From assembly GCA_007123655.1 (NCBI GenBank), contig SKKR01000570.1:1-6269 (forward strand): DNA of 6,269 nt, written 5' to 3'. A model generated the notes under the pieces. The model was not told the DNA's origin. It worked only from the letters and a program-made list of their open reading frames with translations, and did no database searches. Made by a program: the position numbers and the translations under genes. Origin of the DNA: Thermomicrobiaceae bacterium (GTDB lineage: Bacteria; Chloroflexota; Chloroflexia; Thermomicrobiales; Thermomicrobiaceae). Each line of letters starts with the position of its first letter. Position 1 is the first letter of the stretch. Shown in pieces: positions 1 through 6,269 of the stretch.

Positions 1-380
1 AGCACGCGCCGGGACTCGAACAGGAAGCTGGTCGCGTCTTCAAGATGCTCGAGCACCTGGAAACAACAGAGAATGTCGAAGGAATCTGTCGCGAACGGGA
101 GCGCGCCGGCATCTCCCTGCAGGAAGCACAGGTTGCCTGCCCCACCGTACCTGGTCGCCGCGAACCGCGAGGCTTCCGCCGAATAATCCATACCGACGAC
201 GAGAGCTGCCTCCGGCGCGAGCAGTGCCGGTCCGTACCCTTCGCCGGCGCCGCAGTCGAGCACGGTCCTGTCCACAACGCGGCCCGCGGCAAACTCATAC
301 ACCGCTTTCGACTGCATGAATGTTGCTCGGAGTTCCGGAATATCGGGAAGGATTCGCTCGCCGGTGTATCGCATACTCAT
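1..380 (-). CDS. Class I SAM-dependent methyltransferase, N-terminal part (runs off left edge)
   Basis: The minus strand reads 126 complete codons from ATG at 380 to base 3 with no stop, so the C-terminus is missing. It is a Rossmann-fold methyltransferase (Methyltransf_11/25 type). Motif I is LDCGAGEGYG (residues 41-50, the SAM-binding glycine loop). The acidic end of strand 2 is Asp65 in VVGMDYS, a GD pair lies at 89-90, and LPFATDSFDIL with QVLEHLED (about 94-115) is the typical post-II/III region. The N-terminal TGERILPD resembles methyltransferases often found with glycosyl or secondary-metabolite genes, but the substrate cannot be read from this fragment. The start is M-S-M, with ATG at 380 and at 374. 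A GGAGAG lies 13 bases before the first, a rather long spacing, so either ATG is possible. The gene is divergent from the M14 gene and shares its upstream region. Confidence 0.9.
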   Translation of the reverse strand, partial: MSMRYTGERILPDIPELRATFMQSKAVYEFAAGRVVDRTVLDCGAGEGYGPALLAPEAALVVGMDYSAEASRFAATRYGGAGNLCFLQGDAGALPFATDSFDILCCFQVLEHLEDATSFLFESRRV

Positions 381-440
381 GCGTCTGAGTCTACTCTCCG
401 GGATCGAGAACGAACACTCCGGGCCTGAACCCGACTCCGG

Positions 441-446
441 TAAAAT
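441..446 (+). promoter_or_regulatory. Candidate -10 box (TAAAAT) for the M14 gene
   Basis: TAAAAT differs from the TATAAT consensus at one base and lies 33 bases before the ATG at 480, which would give a leader of about 25-30 bases. It stands out in a GC-rich intergenic region. No convincing TTGACA-like -35 hexamer is seen 16-18 bases upstream, so the assignment rests on the -10 alone. Confidence 0.35.
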
Positions 447-469
447 CCCGGAACGATCAACGCGAGAAC

Positions 470-473
470 GGAG
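470..473 (+). promoter_or_regulatory. Ribosome binding site of the M14 gene (GGAG)
   Basis: GGAG is followed by six bases and then ATG at 480. It supports this ATG over the overlapping out-of-frame GTG at 476. Confidence 0.6.
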
Positions 474-479
474 CCGTGC

Positions 480-3400
480 ATGCGCCCCGACCAGCCGACC
501 AGTTCCGTGCCGCCGCTTCCGGATCTTTCCAGCCTGCTCGTCGACCGGAACCGCGACGGCTTTCCGGACGACATCGTCGGTTCGCTCGTGGTCCCGGACG
601 GTCTGAACACCGAGACGTGGACGGCGGTGATAAATCTCGCCGCGCGGCTTGGCTTGAGCAGCAGCGGGTTCACCCCTCCGCTGGTCGCATCTCGGCCACC
701 CATCGACCGGGTTTCGATCACGGTGCGGAACGGAGACGCAGAACGCCTCAATGCGTTGACCTTGAACTCGCCTGAACCGGAACACCGCCATCCCGGAGAT
801 TCCTCAATCGGGGAACAGCGAACCAGCGTCGATCTTGCGGATACGTGGTCCATCCGGGGCTTCCTCACGGATCGAGACGGGGACCAGGCCGCGGATGACG
901 CCGCGATCCACATCATCGTGCCGGACGACCTCCCCGACGACGTGGGCGCTGCCCTGGCGGATTTCGCGGCCCGTATCGGGATCGAGTGCGCGGGCATGCG
1001 GTTTCCCGTGGCAGGGAACAAGGTCCCTGCCGGCCGCATACCGTTTCGGATCGAGTTGACCGATGACCCGGAGGCACGGATTGAATCGTCCGCGGATGGC
1101 TCGGTTCGATTGACCGGCACGACGGAATCGACGGCAGGGCTGCTCCGGCACCTGGCCCGGCTCGCCTCCGGGTTCCTGCCCGACACACCCGGGACGCGGG
1201 CGCTTGACTGGCTCCGGCGGTCGGTCGCCGGCTGGACGCCGGAAGGGCGGGCGGCGTACCTGCACGCCTCACTGACAGGTTCAGACCCGGACCGCGTACT
1301 GATCCTCGACCAGCATCCGGAGAGTCAGGAACTGCTCGGCAGAGTTACCCGCGACACCGCTCCCGGGACACGTGTGGACCTGCCTTCCCCGCGAGAGACC
1401 GTTGTCTTCGATCACCAGTGGACCGCCGAATGGGAGGTCGATCGCCTGATGCGCACACTGGAGGAAGACGTGCTTCCCCGGCTGGATCCCTCGCTTCCGG
1501 TCGAACTCACCTCCATGATCTCAGAGTCACCGGCGGTACGCCGCAGGGTGAGAGGCCAGATCAGCCGGCGGATGCTGGGACATGGCTTCAATCACGGTCA
1601 GGTGCACGTCCTGGATGCGTTCAAGCCAGGTCTCTGCTGGTTGCAGGAGGTCATCCTGCCGGCGCTCAGCGATCGGGATCCTGTCGATAGCGTCACGATC
1701 AGGGTCAAGGAGTGGGATCCGGATTCGCACGATGGTCAGCTCGATCTGCGGATCCGCTGGTTGCAGGAGCTGTTCCCGGTCGATGAATTGCTCGCCACCG
1801 AACTGGGCATCGCACCGAAACGAATCGAGTATCTGCTGGAGCGCGAGCAGACGGAGATCTACCGGGTTACTGCCCGAGGTCATTCCGGTGAACCGGTGCT
1901 CGATCGCGGGTTCTCCCCGCTCTGGAGACGCATCAACTACCTCTCCGGTATGCCGGACGCCGGAAACGTGACCGTGACGACCGGCGGGATCATCGCCAGG
2001 CAGGCCGGTGAGGCTCACCAGGCCCGGGTACTGACAGACCCGGAAGTGTTCTGGCGCTACGTGCAGGGAGAGCTTCAGCCAGGACTTAGACGGTTCATCC
2101 TGGGAGAAAGCAGGGGCACGCCGGTCTCCAGCCAGCAGCCGCTGTTTGACGAGCTCTCGATTGTTGTCCGGATCAGCGCCAGCGATCACCCGTACGGCAT
2201 CCGGCAGGAGCGACACTCGTCCGCGGAAGCGCTGCACGAGGACATTTATTTCAACGTACTCGACTTCATCGAGGAGCTTGGCAAGCGAACCTCCGGCCAG
2301 AAGCTGAGCGCACCGGGTTCGGTGCGGCCGTTCGTCCACGTGTCGCATGGCCGCCAGCCGGAGGCGCGGATCCGGCTGACCAGACGTCCGGCGGAAATCG
2401 CAAGAATCGTTGACGGTGGGGCCGTTGAATCGGTGCGGCCAGCCGTCACGGAGCTTCCTCTCAGGGCGACCGTATCCGCGCTGGCGTTTCGCGACCATGA
2501 CCTGGTTCTGGAACTAGACCCGCAGCCCGAAGCCGCGATGCCCCCGTCCTTTCTCCGCTCCCTGGCCGCGACTTCAGGTACGGCGAACGCCGGCACGATC
2601 CTGAGAATACCGGACGGCACCGGCTTCGTTGAGATCCAGGTCCCGGACGAGAGCGCCTCGACGTGGCCGGAATCGATTGCCACCGGGCGGCCCCCCGCCG
2701 GCACGATCATCAGCAATCCGGAGTTGCCGCCGTTCCTTAATAGACTCGATGAGCACCCGCAGGTGGAGCTTCGGAAGGCCGTCGAGATCTCCTGGAAGGG
2801 CCGGCCCATTCCCGCGCTTATGGTGACTGCCCCGCAGCAGGCCACGATATGGTCCGCGAGAAAACTCTCTCACTTCAAGCCGACGCTGCTGATCGTCGCG
2901 AGGCATCACGCCAACGAAGTCGCCAGCACTACGGCTGCACTCCAGCTGACGGAAGCGCTGGTGAACGACCGTACCGGCTCCGCGATGCTGCGCGGGGTGA
3001 ACGTCGTTCTGATTCCCCTGGAGAACCCGGACGGCGCCGCGCTCCACGACGAACTTCGACGGGATAACCCGACCTGGAAGCACCACCCGGCTCGATACAA
3101 CGCAACCGGGTTCGAGTTCGCGGAGGACCAGGGGAACCCGGACAGCCGGTACGGAGAGGCCAGAGTGCGGGATCTGGTCTGGTCTGCGTGCCTGCCGGAT
3201 ATCGTGGTCGACAATCACGGCGTGCCGTCGCACGAGTGGGCGCAACTCTTCGCCGGTGGCGGGTCTCCGCCTCGTTTCGGCGTCTCCTACTGGCAGGTGC
3301 AGGCGTTGCTGTACGGCATCCTTCCCTACCTGAATGAATCCGACCACCGTACGGTTTGTTTCACCGTTCGGGATCGGGTGGCGGACGCGGTCGCGGCCGA

Positions 3401-3824
3401 CCCGAATCTGCTTCACTGGAATCGCACCTACAACGAGCGCTACTACACCTGGGGCACCCGGTGGGTTCCGGATCGATTCCCGCAGACGCTCTATCGAGAC
3501 ATGCTGTTTCACGTTCAGCCGATCGACCCGGACTCGGCTCGTGGCCGGCGCTCTTACGCCGCGCGCTTCCCGAGAACCACGGTCCTGAACTGGATCACCG
3601 AAGTCTGCGACGAGACAGTCGAAGGCGAGGAACTCGAGCGAACGGCACGGGCTCATCTGGTCGCCAACAAGGCGGTGCTGGAGTTGCTGCGAGAATCGTT
3701 CACGGGAATGCATACTCGAAGCAGCATGGACGACCGCGACACGTACGTCCGAGTGGGCCGCGAACGCCCGTGGCGAATCGACGACCGGGCAGAGCAGGCA
3801 TCGTCGCAACAGGGCACAGAGTAA
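480..3824 (+). CDS. Large M14-family zinc carboxypeptidase-like protein with duplicated N-terminal module
   Basis: This 1114-residue protein is predicted to hydrolyse a C-terminal peptide or amide bond with one zinc ion. The catalytic domain is at about 755-1085. HHANE gives the HxxE zinc motif (His810, Glu813), followed by NPDG (849-852), ARYN (871-874, possible substrate-carboxylate site), DNHG with the third zinc ligand His913, and TEVCDE with the probable catalytic Glu1041. All expected M14 landmarks are present, so it should be active. Typical M14 domains are near 300 residues, so about 750 residues precede it. Residues 19-82 and 128-191 are two copies of one module, each opening with an Asp-rich loop (Asp22/Asn24/Asp26/Asp30 and Asp131/Asp133/Asp135/Asp139) like calcium-binding loops. 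Residues 300-690 match no domain I recognise; RWLQELFPVDELL (426-438) looks conserved-type. No signal peptide or membrane segment is visible, so it is probably cytoplasmic. GGAG six bases upstream supports the start. It is followed three bases later by the 160-residue gene. The substrate is unknown. Confidence 0.9.
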   Translation: MRPDQPTSSVPPLPDLSSLLVDRNRDGFPDDIVGSLVVPDGLNTETWTAVINLAARLGLSSSGFTPPLVASRPPIDRVSITVRNGDAERLNALTLNSPEPEHRHPGDSSIGEQRTSVDLADTWSIRGFLTDRDGDQAADDAAIHIIVPDDLPDDVGAALADFAARIGIECAGMRFPVAGNKVPAGRIPFRIELTDDPEARIESSADGSVRLTGTTESTAGLLRHLARLASGFLPDTPGTRALDWLRRSVAGWTPEGRAAYLHASLTGSDPDRVLILDQHPESQELLGRVTRDTAPGTRVDLPSPRETVVFDHQWTAEWEVDRLMRTLEEDVLPRLDPSLPVELTSMISESPAVRRRVRGQISRRMLGHGFNHGQVHVLDAFKPGLCWLQEVILPALSDRDPVDSVTIRVKEWDPDSHDGQLDLRIRWLQELFPVDELLATELGIAPKRIEYLLEREQTEIYRVTARGHSGEPVLDRGFSPLWRRINYLSGMPDAGNVTVTTGGIIARQAGEAHQARVLTDPEVFWRYVQGELQPGLRRFILGESRGTPVSSQQPLFDELSIVVRISASDHPYGIRQERHSSAEALHEDIYFNVLDFIEELGKRTSGQKLSAPGSVRPFVHVSHGRQPEARIRLTRRPAEIARIVDGGAVESVRPAVTELPLRATVSALAFRDHDLVLELDPQPEAAMPPSFLRSLAATSGTANAGTILRIPDGTGFVEIQVPDESASTWPESIATGRPPAGTIISNPELPPFLNRLDEHPQVELRKAVEISWKGRPIPALMVTAPQQATIWSARKLSHFKPTLLIVARHHANEVASTTAALQLTEALVNDRTGSAMLRGVNVVLIPLENPDGAALHDELRRDNPTWKHHPARYNATGFEFAEDQGNPDSRYGEARVRDLVWSACLPDIVVDNHGVPSHEWAQLFAGGGSPPRFGVSYWQVQALLYGILPYLNESDHRTVCFTVRDRVADAVAADPNLLHWNRTYNERYYTWGTRWVPDRFPQTLYRDMLFHVQPIDPDSARGRRSYAARFPRTTVLNWITEVCDETVEGEELERTARAHLVANKAVLELLRESFTGMHTRSSMDDRDTYVRVGRERPWRIDDRAEQASSQQGTE
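534..1052 (+). repeat. Diverged tandem duplication inside the M14 protein (residues 19-82 and 128-191)
   Basis: The two copies align without gaps over most of their length at an offset of 109 residues (327 bases), covering 534-725 and 861-1052. Shared positions include Leu20/129, Asp22/131, Arg23/132, Asp26/135, Asp30-Asp31/139-140, VPD at 38-40/147-149, Leu42/151, AAR at 54-56/163-165 and Gly58/167. Identity is modest, so this is an old protein-level duplication with no obvious DNA-level repeat. Each copy starts with a DxNxDG/DxDxD loop, followed by a strand ending in VPD and a helix ending in AARxG. Confidence 0.75.
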
Positions 3825-3827
3825 TCC

Positions 3828-4310
3828 ATGGCGCGCTCCACAAAGAAGCGAACCGGCAGCAACCAGGTCACAATCACGCGCAGCGAATTCTTCGCGGCGG
3901 TGCGTGACCGGTTGCAGGAGACGCTTCCAGCAGAGCTGCAGGATATCCGTACGGAAGCGAGCCACCGTCAGATGAAGCTGTACTACTCGCGGCCCCGGCT
4001 CCACTTCGAAGTCTGGACGAACGGGCGGGACGGCCACATCGAGATTGGCTTGCACTTCGAGGAGGGACCGGAATCGACCGAGGCGCTGATCAGGTTCTTC
4101 GATCCCCATATCCTGGAGATCAAGCACCTGCTCGGACCGGACGTCGAACTGGAACGATGGACGAACTCCTGGGGCCGAATCTTCCAGTTGCTCCCGTACC
4201 AGCCGCTGACCGAGGTTCTCGCGGAAGATGTCGGCAACCGGTTGCGCCACATGATCGTGGTATTGCAACCGTTGCTGGACGAGGCGCTCGGTCGAATCTC
4301 ACCACGCTGA
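3828..4310 (+). CDS. Uncharacterised 160-residue protein, partner of the M14 gene
   Basis: I do not recognise a named family. The protein has a basic N-terminus (MARSTKKR), a predicted helix around residues 17-36, and paired beta-strand-like segments LHFEVW (58-63) and IEIGLHFE (71-78). A second helix follows at about 81-102, then a Trp-rich segment ERWTNSWGRIFQ (109-120), and a C-terminal helix with NRLRHMIVVLQPLLDEAL (137-154). It has no signal peptide, membrane span or obvious catalytic motif, so it looks like a small soluble cytosolic alpha/beta protein. ATG lies three bases after the M14 stop codon with no clear Shine-Dalgarno sequence, which suggests co-transcription and translation by re-initiation. 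It may be an accessory or regulator of the M14 protein, but this is only inferred from position. The protein-coding call is strong because the frame is tightly placed and the pattern of hydrophobic and charged residues is protein-like. Confidence 0.82.
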   Translation: MARSTKKRTGSNQVTITRSEFFAAVRDRLQETLPAELQDIRTEASHRQMKLYYSRPRLHFEVWTNGRDGHIEIGLHFEEGPESTEALIRFFDPHILEIKHLLGPDVELERWTNSWGRIFQLLPYQPLTEVLAEDVGNRLRHMIVVLQPLLDEALGRISPR

Positions 4311-4491
4311 ACTCCACACGCCGTAACCGCCCGACCGGACAAAGCGGAAGATGACGCGATGTGCGGCGCCCGCGATCAGTCAGGCAAACCCGGAACAATC
4401 CCGACGCCGCGCGTTGTCGCGATGCGTACAATAGTCGGGGCCGGACGGCTGACCCACCGGCATCGTTCATCGCGAACAGGGCCTTCACTTC
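4311..4491. other. Intergenic gap between the two plus-strand units
   Basis: These 181 bases hold no convincing gene. No GC-rich hairpin followed by a T-run is present, so an intrinsic terminator for the M14 unit is not seen. The only hairpins are short, for example GCGG-CGC-CCGC near 4362-4372. The right half contains the TACAAT box described separately, consistent with a new promoter for the DUF420 gene. Confidence 0.5.
4427..4432 (+). promoter_or_regulatory. Candidate -10 box (TACAAT) for the DUF420/ABC unit
   Basis: TACAAT matches TATAAT at five of six positions and lies 59 bases before the ATG at 4492. A good -35 element is not visible at the usual spacing: TTGTCG at 4414-4419 is too close. 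The call rests on the AT-rich hexamer within otherwise GC-rich DNA and on the change of gene function across the gap. Confidence 0.35.
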
Positions 4492-4917
4492 ATGGAAGAC
4501 ATCCTTCCGCTTGTCGATTCAATCCTGATCCTGATCAGCGGCACGGCCGTCATCACCGGCTTCGTCCTGATCAAGAAAAAGTTGGTGACCTATCACAAGT
4601 ACGCGATGCTAACCGCGGTCACCTTCGCCTCACTGTTCCTGATCGTCTATGTCACACGTTACCTGCTCTATGGAAGCAAACTCTTCGTCGGTGAAGGCTG
4701 GATACTCTGGGTATACCTCGCCATTCTCGCCTCGCACGTGATCCTCTCGATCGTCATCATTCCGCTGGTGTTGATCACGCTGTACCGGGCACTGAAACGG
4801 CGGTTCAGCGACCACCGGCGCATCGCCCGGGTGACGGTTCCGATCTGGATTTACGTGGTGGTGACCGGATGGATTATCTACTTGATGCTCTACCACCTGC
4901 CGGTCGAGAATCTCTGA
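4492..4917 (+). CDS. DUF420 (YozB/CtaM-type) integral membrane protein
   Basis: This 141-residue protein has four hydrophobic segments, at about 5-27, 38-58, 70-98 and 113-134, consistent with a small four-helix inner-membrane protein of usual DUF420 length. Family-type features are TYHKYAMLTA (33-42), a GEGWILWVYLAILASH stretch (67-82), and DHRRIARVTVPIWIYVVVTG (107-126). The histidines His35, His82 and His108 lie at or near helix ends and could bind metal or haem. Known family members include CtaM of Staphylococcus aureus, needed for function of an aa3-type terminal oxidase, so a role in haem-copper oxidase assembly is likely here; I have not shown that directly. An AGGG lies ten bases before the ATG. 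The stop codon shares bases with the start of the ABC ATPase (TGATG), so the two are probably translationally coupled. Confidence 0.88.
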   Translation: MEDILPLVDSILILISGTAVITGFVLIKKKLVTYHKYAMLTAVTFASLFLIVYVTRYLLYGSKLFVGEGWILWVYLAILASHVILSIVIIPLVLITLYRALKRRFSDHRRIARVTVPIWIYVVVTGWIIYLMLYHLPVENL

Positions 4918-5933
4918 TGACAGCCGGGGGACTGATGACGCCGAGCGATTCCACGTCTGCGGATCATCCACGCGATTCCAATGGCGCGGTGCGTCAGGAA
5001 AGACCAGACTCCCGGGACCTCGGCACCGCGGTGACCGTATCAGGACTGCGAAAGACGTATGCCGGGACTCCCGCCGTTGACGGTCTGAGCTTTGACATCC
5101 AGTCCGGCGAGATATTCGCCCTGCTCGGGCCCAACGGCGCCGGTAAAACGACGACGCTGGAGATCCTGGAAGGCTATCGCCAGCGGGATTCCGGGGAAGT
5201 CAACGTGCTCGGTTTCGATCCCAGAAACCAGAGTGACCAGATCAAGCCACTGATCGGCGTGATGCTGCAGAGCGGTGGGATATACCCCAGCGTCACCCCC
5301 TTCGAACTCCTTGATCTGCTTCGACACTTCTACCCGGATGCTCGGGAACCCGCGGATCTGCTCGATCTGGTGGGGCTGACCGATTCTGCCGGCACGCGCT
5401 ACAACCAGCTTTCCGGCGGTCAGCAACGCAGGCTGGCCCTGGCTGCAGCCATTATCGGGAAACCCAGGCTGTTGTTTCTGGACGAACCCACGTCCGCAAT
5501 GGACCCGCAAGCGCGCCGCGTTACCTGGGAACTGATTGAAGCCCAGCGCCGGCTCGGCACGACGATCGTCCTCACGACCCACTTCATGGAGGAAGCCGAG
5601 CGCCTGGCGGACCGGGTCGCGATCATCGATCACGGTCGCCTGCTCGCGCTCGAGAAGCCGGCCACGCTGCGACGCAACGGCGGAAGTACCGTGACATTCC
5701 TTGGCCCGGCGGGGATCGACCCCGTTGAACTCGTGTCGCTTCCGTCCGCGGACACCGCGCGGATAACAGACCCGGGTAGCTATGTCGTGGAAACAGGTGA
5801 CCCGATCGCACTACTTGACGAATTGACCACGTGGGCCCGGAGCCGGGGGATCCTGCTTGAGAACCTGCACGCCGGGAATGAGACGCTGGAGGATGTTTTC
5901 CTCCGCCTGACAGGGCACCAGATCCGTGAGTAG
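4917..5933 (+). CDS. ABC-2 exporter ATP-binding protein (DrrA/NatA/CcmA-like)
   Basis: This 338-residue protein powers an efflux-type ABC-2 transporter at the cytoplasmic face of the membrane. All nucleotide-binding motifs are intact: Walker A GPNGAGKTT (71-79), Q-loop Gln118, signature LSGGQQ (165-170), Walker B LLFLDEP (185-191), D-loop SAMD (193-196) and H-loop His222 in TTHFMEEAE. The C-terminal ETLEDVFLRLTG is typical of DrrA/CcmA-like subunits. The first 36 residues or so are polar, rich in Asp, Ser and Arg, and probably disordered. ATG at 4917 is chosen because it forms a TGATG overlap with the DUF420 stop codon. An in-frame ATG at 4869 lies within DUF420 and is unlikely; ATG at 4935, four bases after a GGGGG run, is an alternative. 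The permease follows with an eight-base overlap. The exported substrate is not evident; the DUF420 neighbour hints at respiratory cofactor assembly. Confidence 0.92.
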   Translation: MTAGGLMTPSDSTSADHPRDSNGAVRQERPDSRDLGTAVTVSGLRKTYAGTPAVDGLSFDIQSGEIFALLGPNGAGKTTTLEILEGYRQRDSGEVNVLGFDPRNQSDQIKPLIGVMLQSGGIYPSVTPFELLDLLRHFYPDAREPADLLDLVGLTDSAGTRYNQLSGGQQRRLALAAAIIGKPRLLFLDEPTSAMDPQARRVTWELIEAQRRLGTTIVLTTHFMEEAERLADRVAIIDHGRLLALEKPATLRRNGGSTVTFLGPAGIDPVELVSLPSADTARITDPGSYVVETGDPIALLDELTTWARSRGILLENLHAGNETLEDVFLRLTGHQIRE

Positions 5934-6269
5934 TCCTACTGCAACGGCGAGGTCGATGTCCCCACTGCTGGCACAGACCAGGATGGAGATCCGCCTGACG
6001 CTGCGCCGCTTCGAGGCGGTGCTGATCACCATGATCGTCCCGGTTATCCTGCTGGTCTTCCTGGGGTTGATCGGACTGGCGCCGGACGACTATTCCCGGC
6101 CGGTCGATTTTCTGTTGCCAAGCATGCTTGTGCTGGCCGTTATGTCCACGGGACTGGTGGGGCTCTCGATCCGCACCGCGTATGAGCGAAGCTACGGAGT
6201 CCTGAAACGCCTCGGATCGACACCGCTGGGCCGGGGCAATCTGCTGATCGCCAAGATAAACTCCGTCAT
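5926..6269 (+). CDS. ABC-2 type transporter permease, N-terminal part (runs off right edge)
   Basis: The frame from GTG at 5926 stays open to the window end (114 complete codons plus two bases). It encodes the start of the membrane subunit for the ATPase just upstream. A cytosolic amphipathic N-terminus with AQTRMEIRLTLRRFE (16-30) leads into a first membrane segment at about 31-51 and a second at about 62-82. The segment ERSYGVLKRLGSTPLGRGNL (87-106) is the hallmark ABC2_membrane cytoplasmic loop. The GTG lies eight bases back inside the ATPase end (GTGAGTAG), giving tight coupling; AGGG ten bases upstream is a modest ribosome site. ATG at 5956, in the same frame, is an alternative start that would remove ten residues with no change to the domain. 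At least four more membrane helices are expected beyond the window. Confidence 0.88.
   Translation, partial: MSSPTATARSMSPLLAQTRMEIRLTLRRFEAVLITMIVPVILLVFLGLIGLAPDDYSRPVDFLLPSMLVLAVMSTGLVGLSIRTAYERSYGVLKRLGSTPLGRGNLLIAKINSV

Larger units (their letters stand above)
381..479. promoter_or_regulatory. Divergent intergenic region with repeated CTCCGG and an inverted repeat
   Basis: This 99-base gap lies between the start of the minus-strand methyltransferase and the start of the plus-strand M14 gene, so it must hold any promoters for both. CTCCGG occurs three times in direct orientation, at 396, 417 and 435 (spacings 21 and 18 bases). TCCGGGAT at 397-404 is exactly inverted as ATCCCGGA at 445-452. 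The second arm overlaps the last two bases of the -10-like TAAAAT box. This arrangement could be an operator, but CTCCGG-like words are common in GC-rich DNA, so the regulatory reading is tentative. Confidence 0.45.

Noticed and set aside
45..428. Plus-strand open frame opposite the methyltransferase
   Set aside because: The minus strand encodes intact methyltransferase motifs over this same stretch; the plus-strand product has no recognisable features.
377..1186. Minus-strand open frame (269 codons) across the M14 gene start
   Set aside because: Its composition is Ser/Arg/Pro-rich and low-complexity, and it opposes the well-supported M14 N-terminus with its ribosome site.
1636..1771. Repeated 14-base word gctggttgcaggag in the M14 gene
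   Set aside because: Both copies encode W-L-Q-E in the same frame, but the flanking protein sequences do not align, so it is probably chance rather than a duplicated unit.
2574..4268. Long minus-strand open frame (564 codons) antisense to the M14 gene and the 160-residue gene
   Set aside because: The plus strand carries a recognised M14 catalytic domain here. The antisense product is Arg/Val-rich and lacks any recognisable motif, as expected of a GC-rich shadow frame.
4362..4372. Short hairpin GCGG-CGC-CCGC considered as a terminator
   Set aside because: The stem is only four base pairs and no T-run follows it.
4359..4694. Plus-strand open frame (111 codons) overlapping the start of DUF420 in another frame
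   Set aside because: It is Arg/His/Pro-rich and overlaps the clearly hydrophobic, family-matching DUF420 frame.

Overview
This is a compact, high-GC bacterial chromosomal segment with ordinary housekeeping and accessory genes. It shows no insertion sequence, phage gene, tRNA, rRNA or CRISPR array. Coding density, GC-rich third positions and short gene junctions look uniform across the window. The gene types fit a high-GC, aerobically respiring bacterium: a DUF420 membrane protein of the cytochrome-oxidase-assembly type, an ABC-2 exporter, a class I methyltransferase of the 'TGER..PD' type and a very large M14 metallopeptidase. A Chloroflexota (Thermomicrobia-like) or similar lineage is a reasonable guess, but nothing here proves the taxon.

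Layout. Bases 1-380 hold the N-terminal 126 codons of a minus-strand SAM-dependent methyltransferase that runs off the left edge. A 99-base divergent intergenic region (381-479) separates it from the rest and carries a TAAAAT -10-like box, three CTCCGG direct repeats and an 8-bp inverted repeat. All later genes are on the plus strand. Bases 480-3824 encode a 1114-residue M14-family zinc carboxypeptidase-like protein. Its catalytic domain occupies only the C-terminal third, and its N-terminus has a tandemly duplicated module with Ca-binding-type Asp loops. Three bases later a 160-residue uncharacterised protein begins (3828-4310). A 181-base gap (4311-4491) contains a TACAAT -10-like box. Then comes a second transcription unit: a DUF420 four-helix membrane protein (4492-4917), a DrrA/NatA-type ABC ATPase that starts inside the DUF420 stop codon (4917-5933, TGATG overlap), and an ABC-2 permease overlapping the ATPase end and cut off by the right edge (5926-6269).

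How the genes may work together. The M14 protein and the 160-residue protein are almost certainly co-transcribed and may form a functional pair. The DUF420-ATPase-permease block looks translationally coupled. Since characterised DUF420 proteins (CtaM type) serve haem-copper oxidase maturation, the adjoining exporter is a candidate component of respiratory-chain assembly; this link is inference. The most unusual item is the M14 protein: about 770 residues of N-terminal sequence of unknown function, a duplicated Asp-loop module of a kind common in secreted proteins, and no signal peptide.
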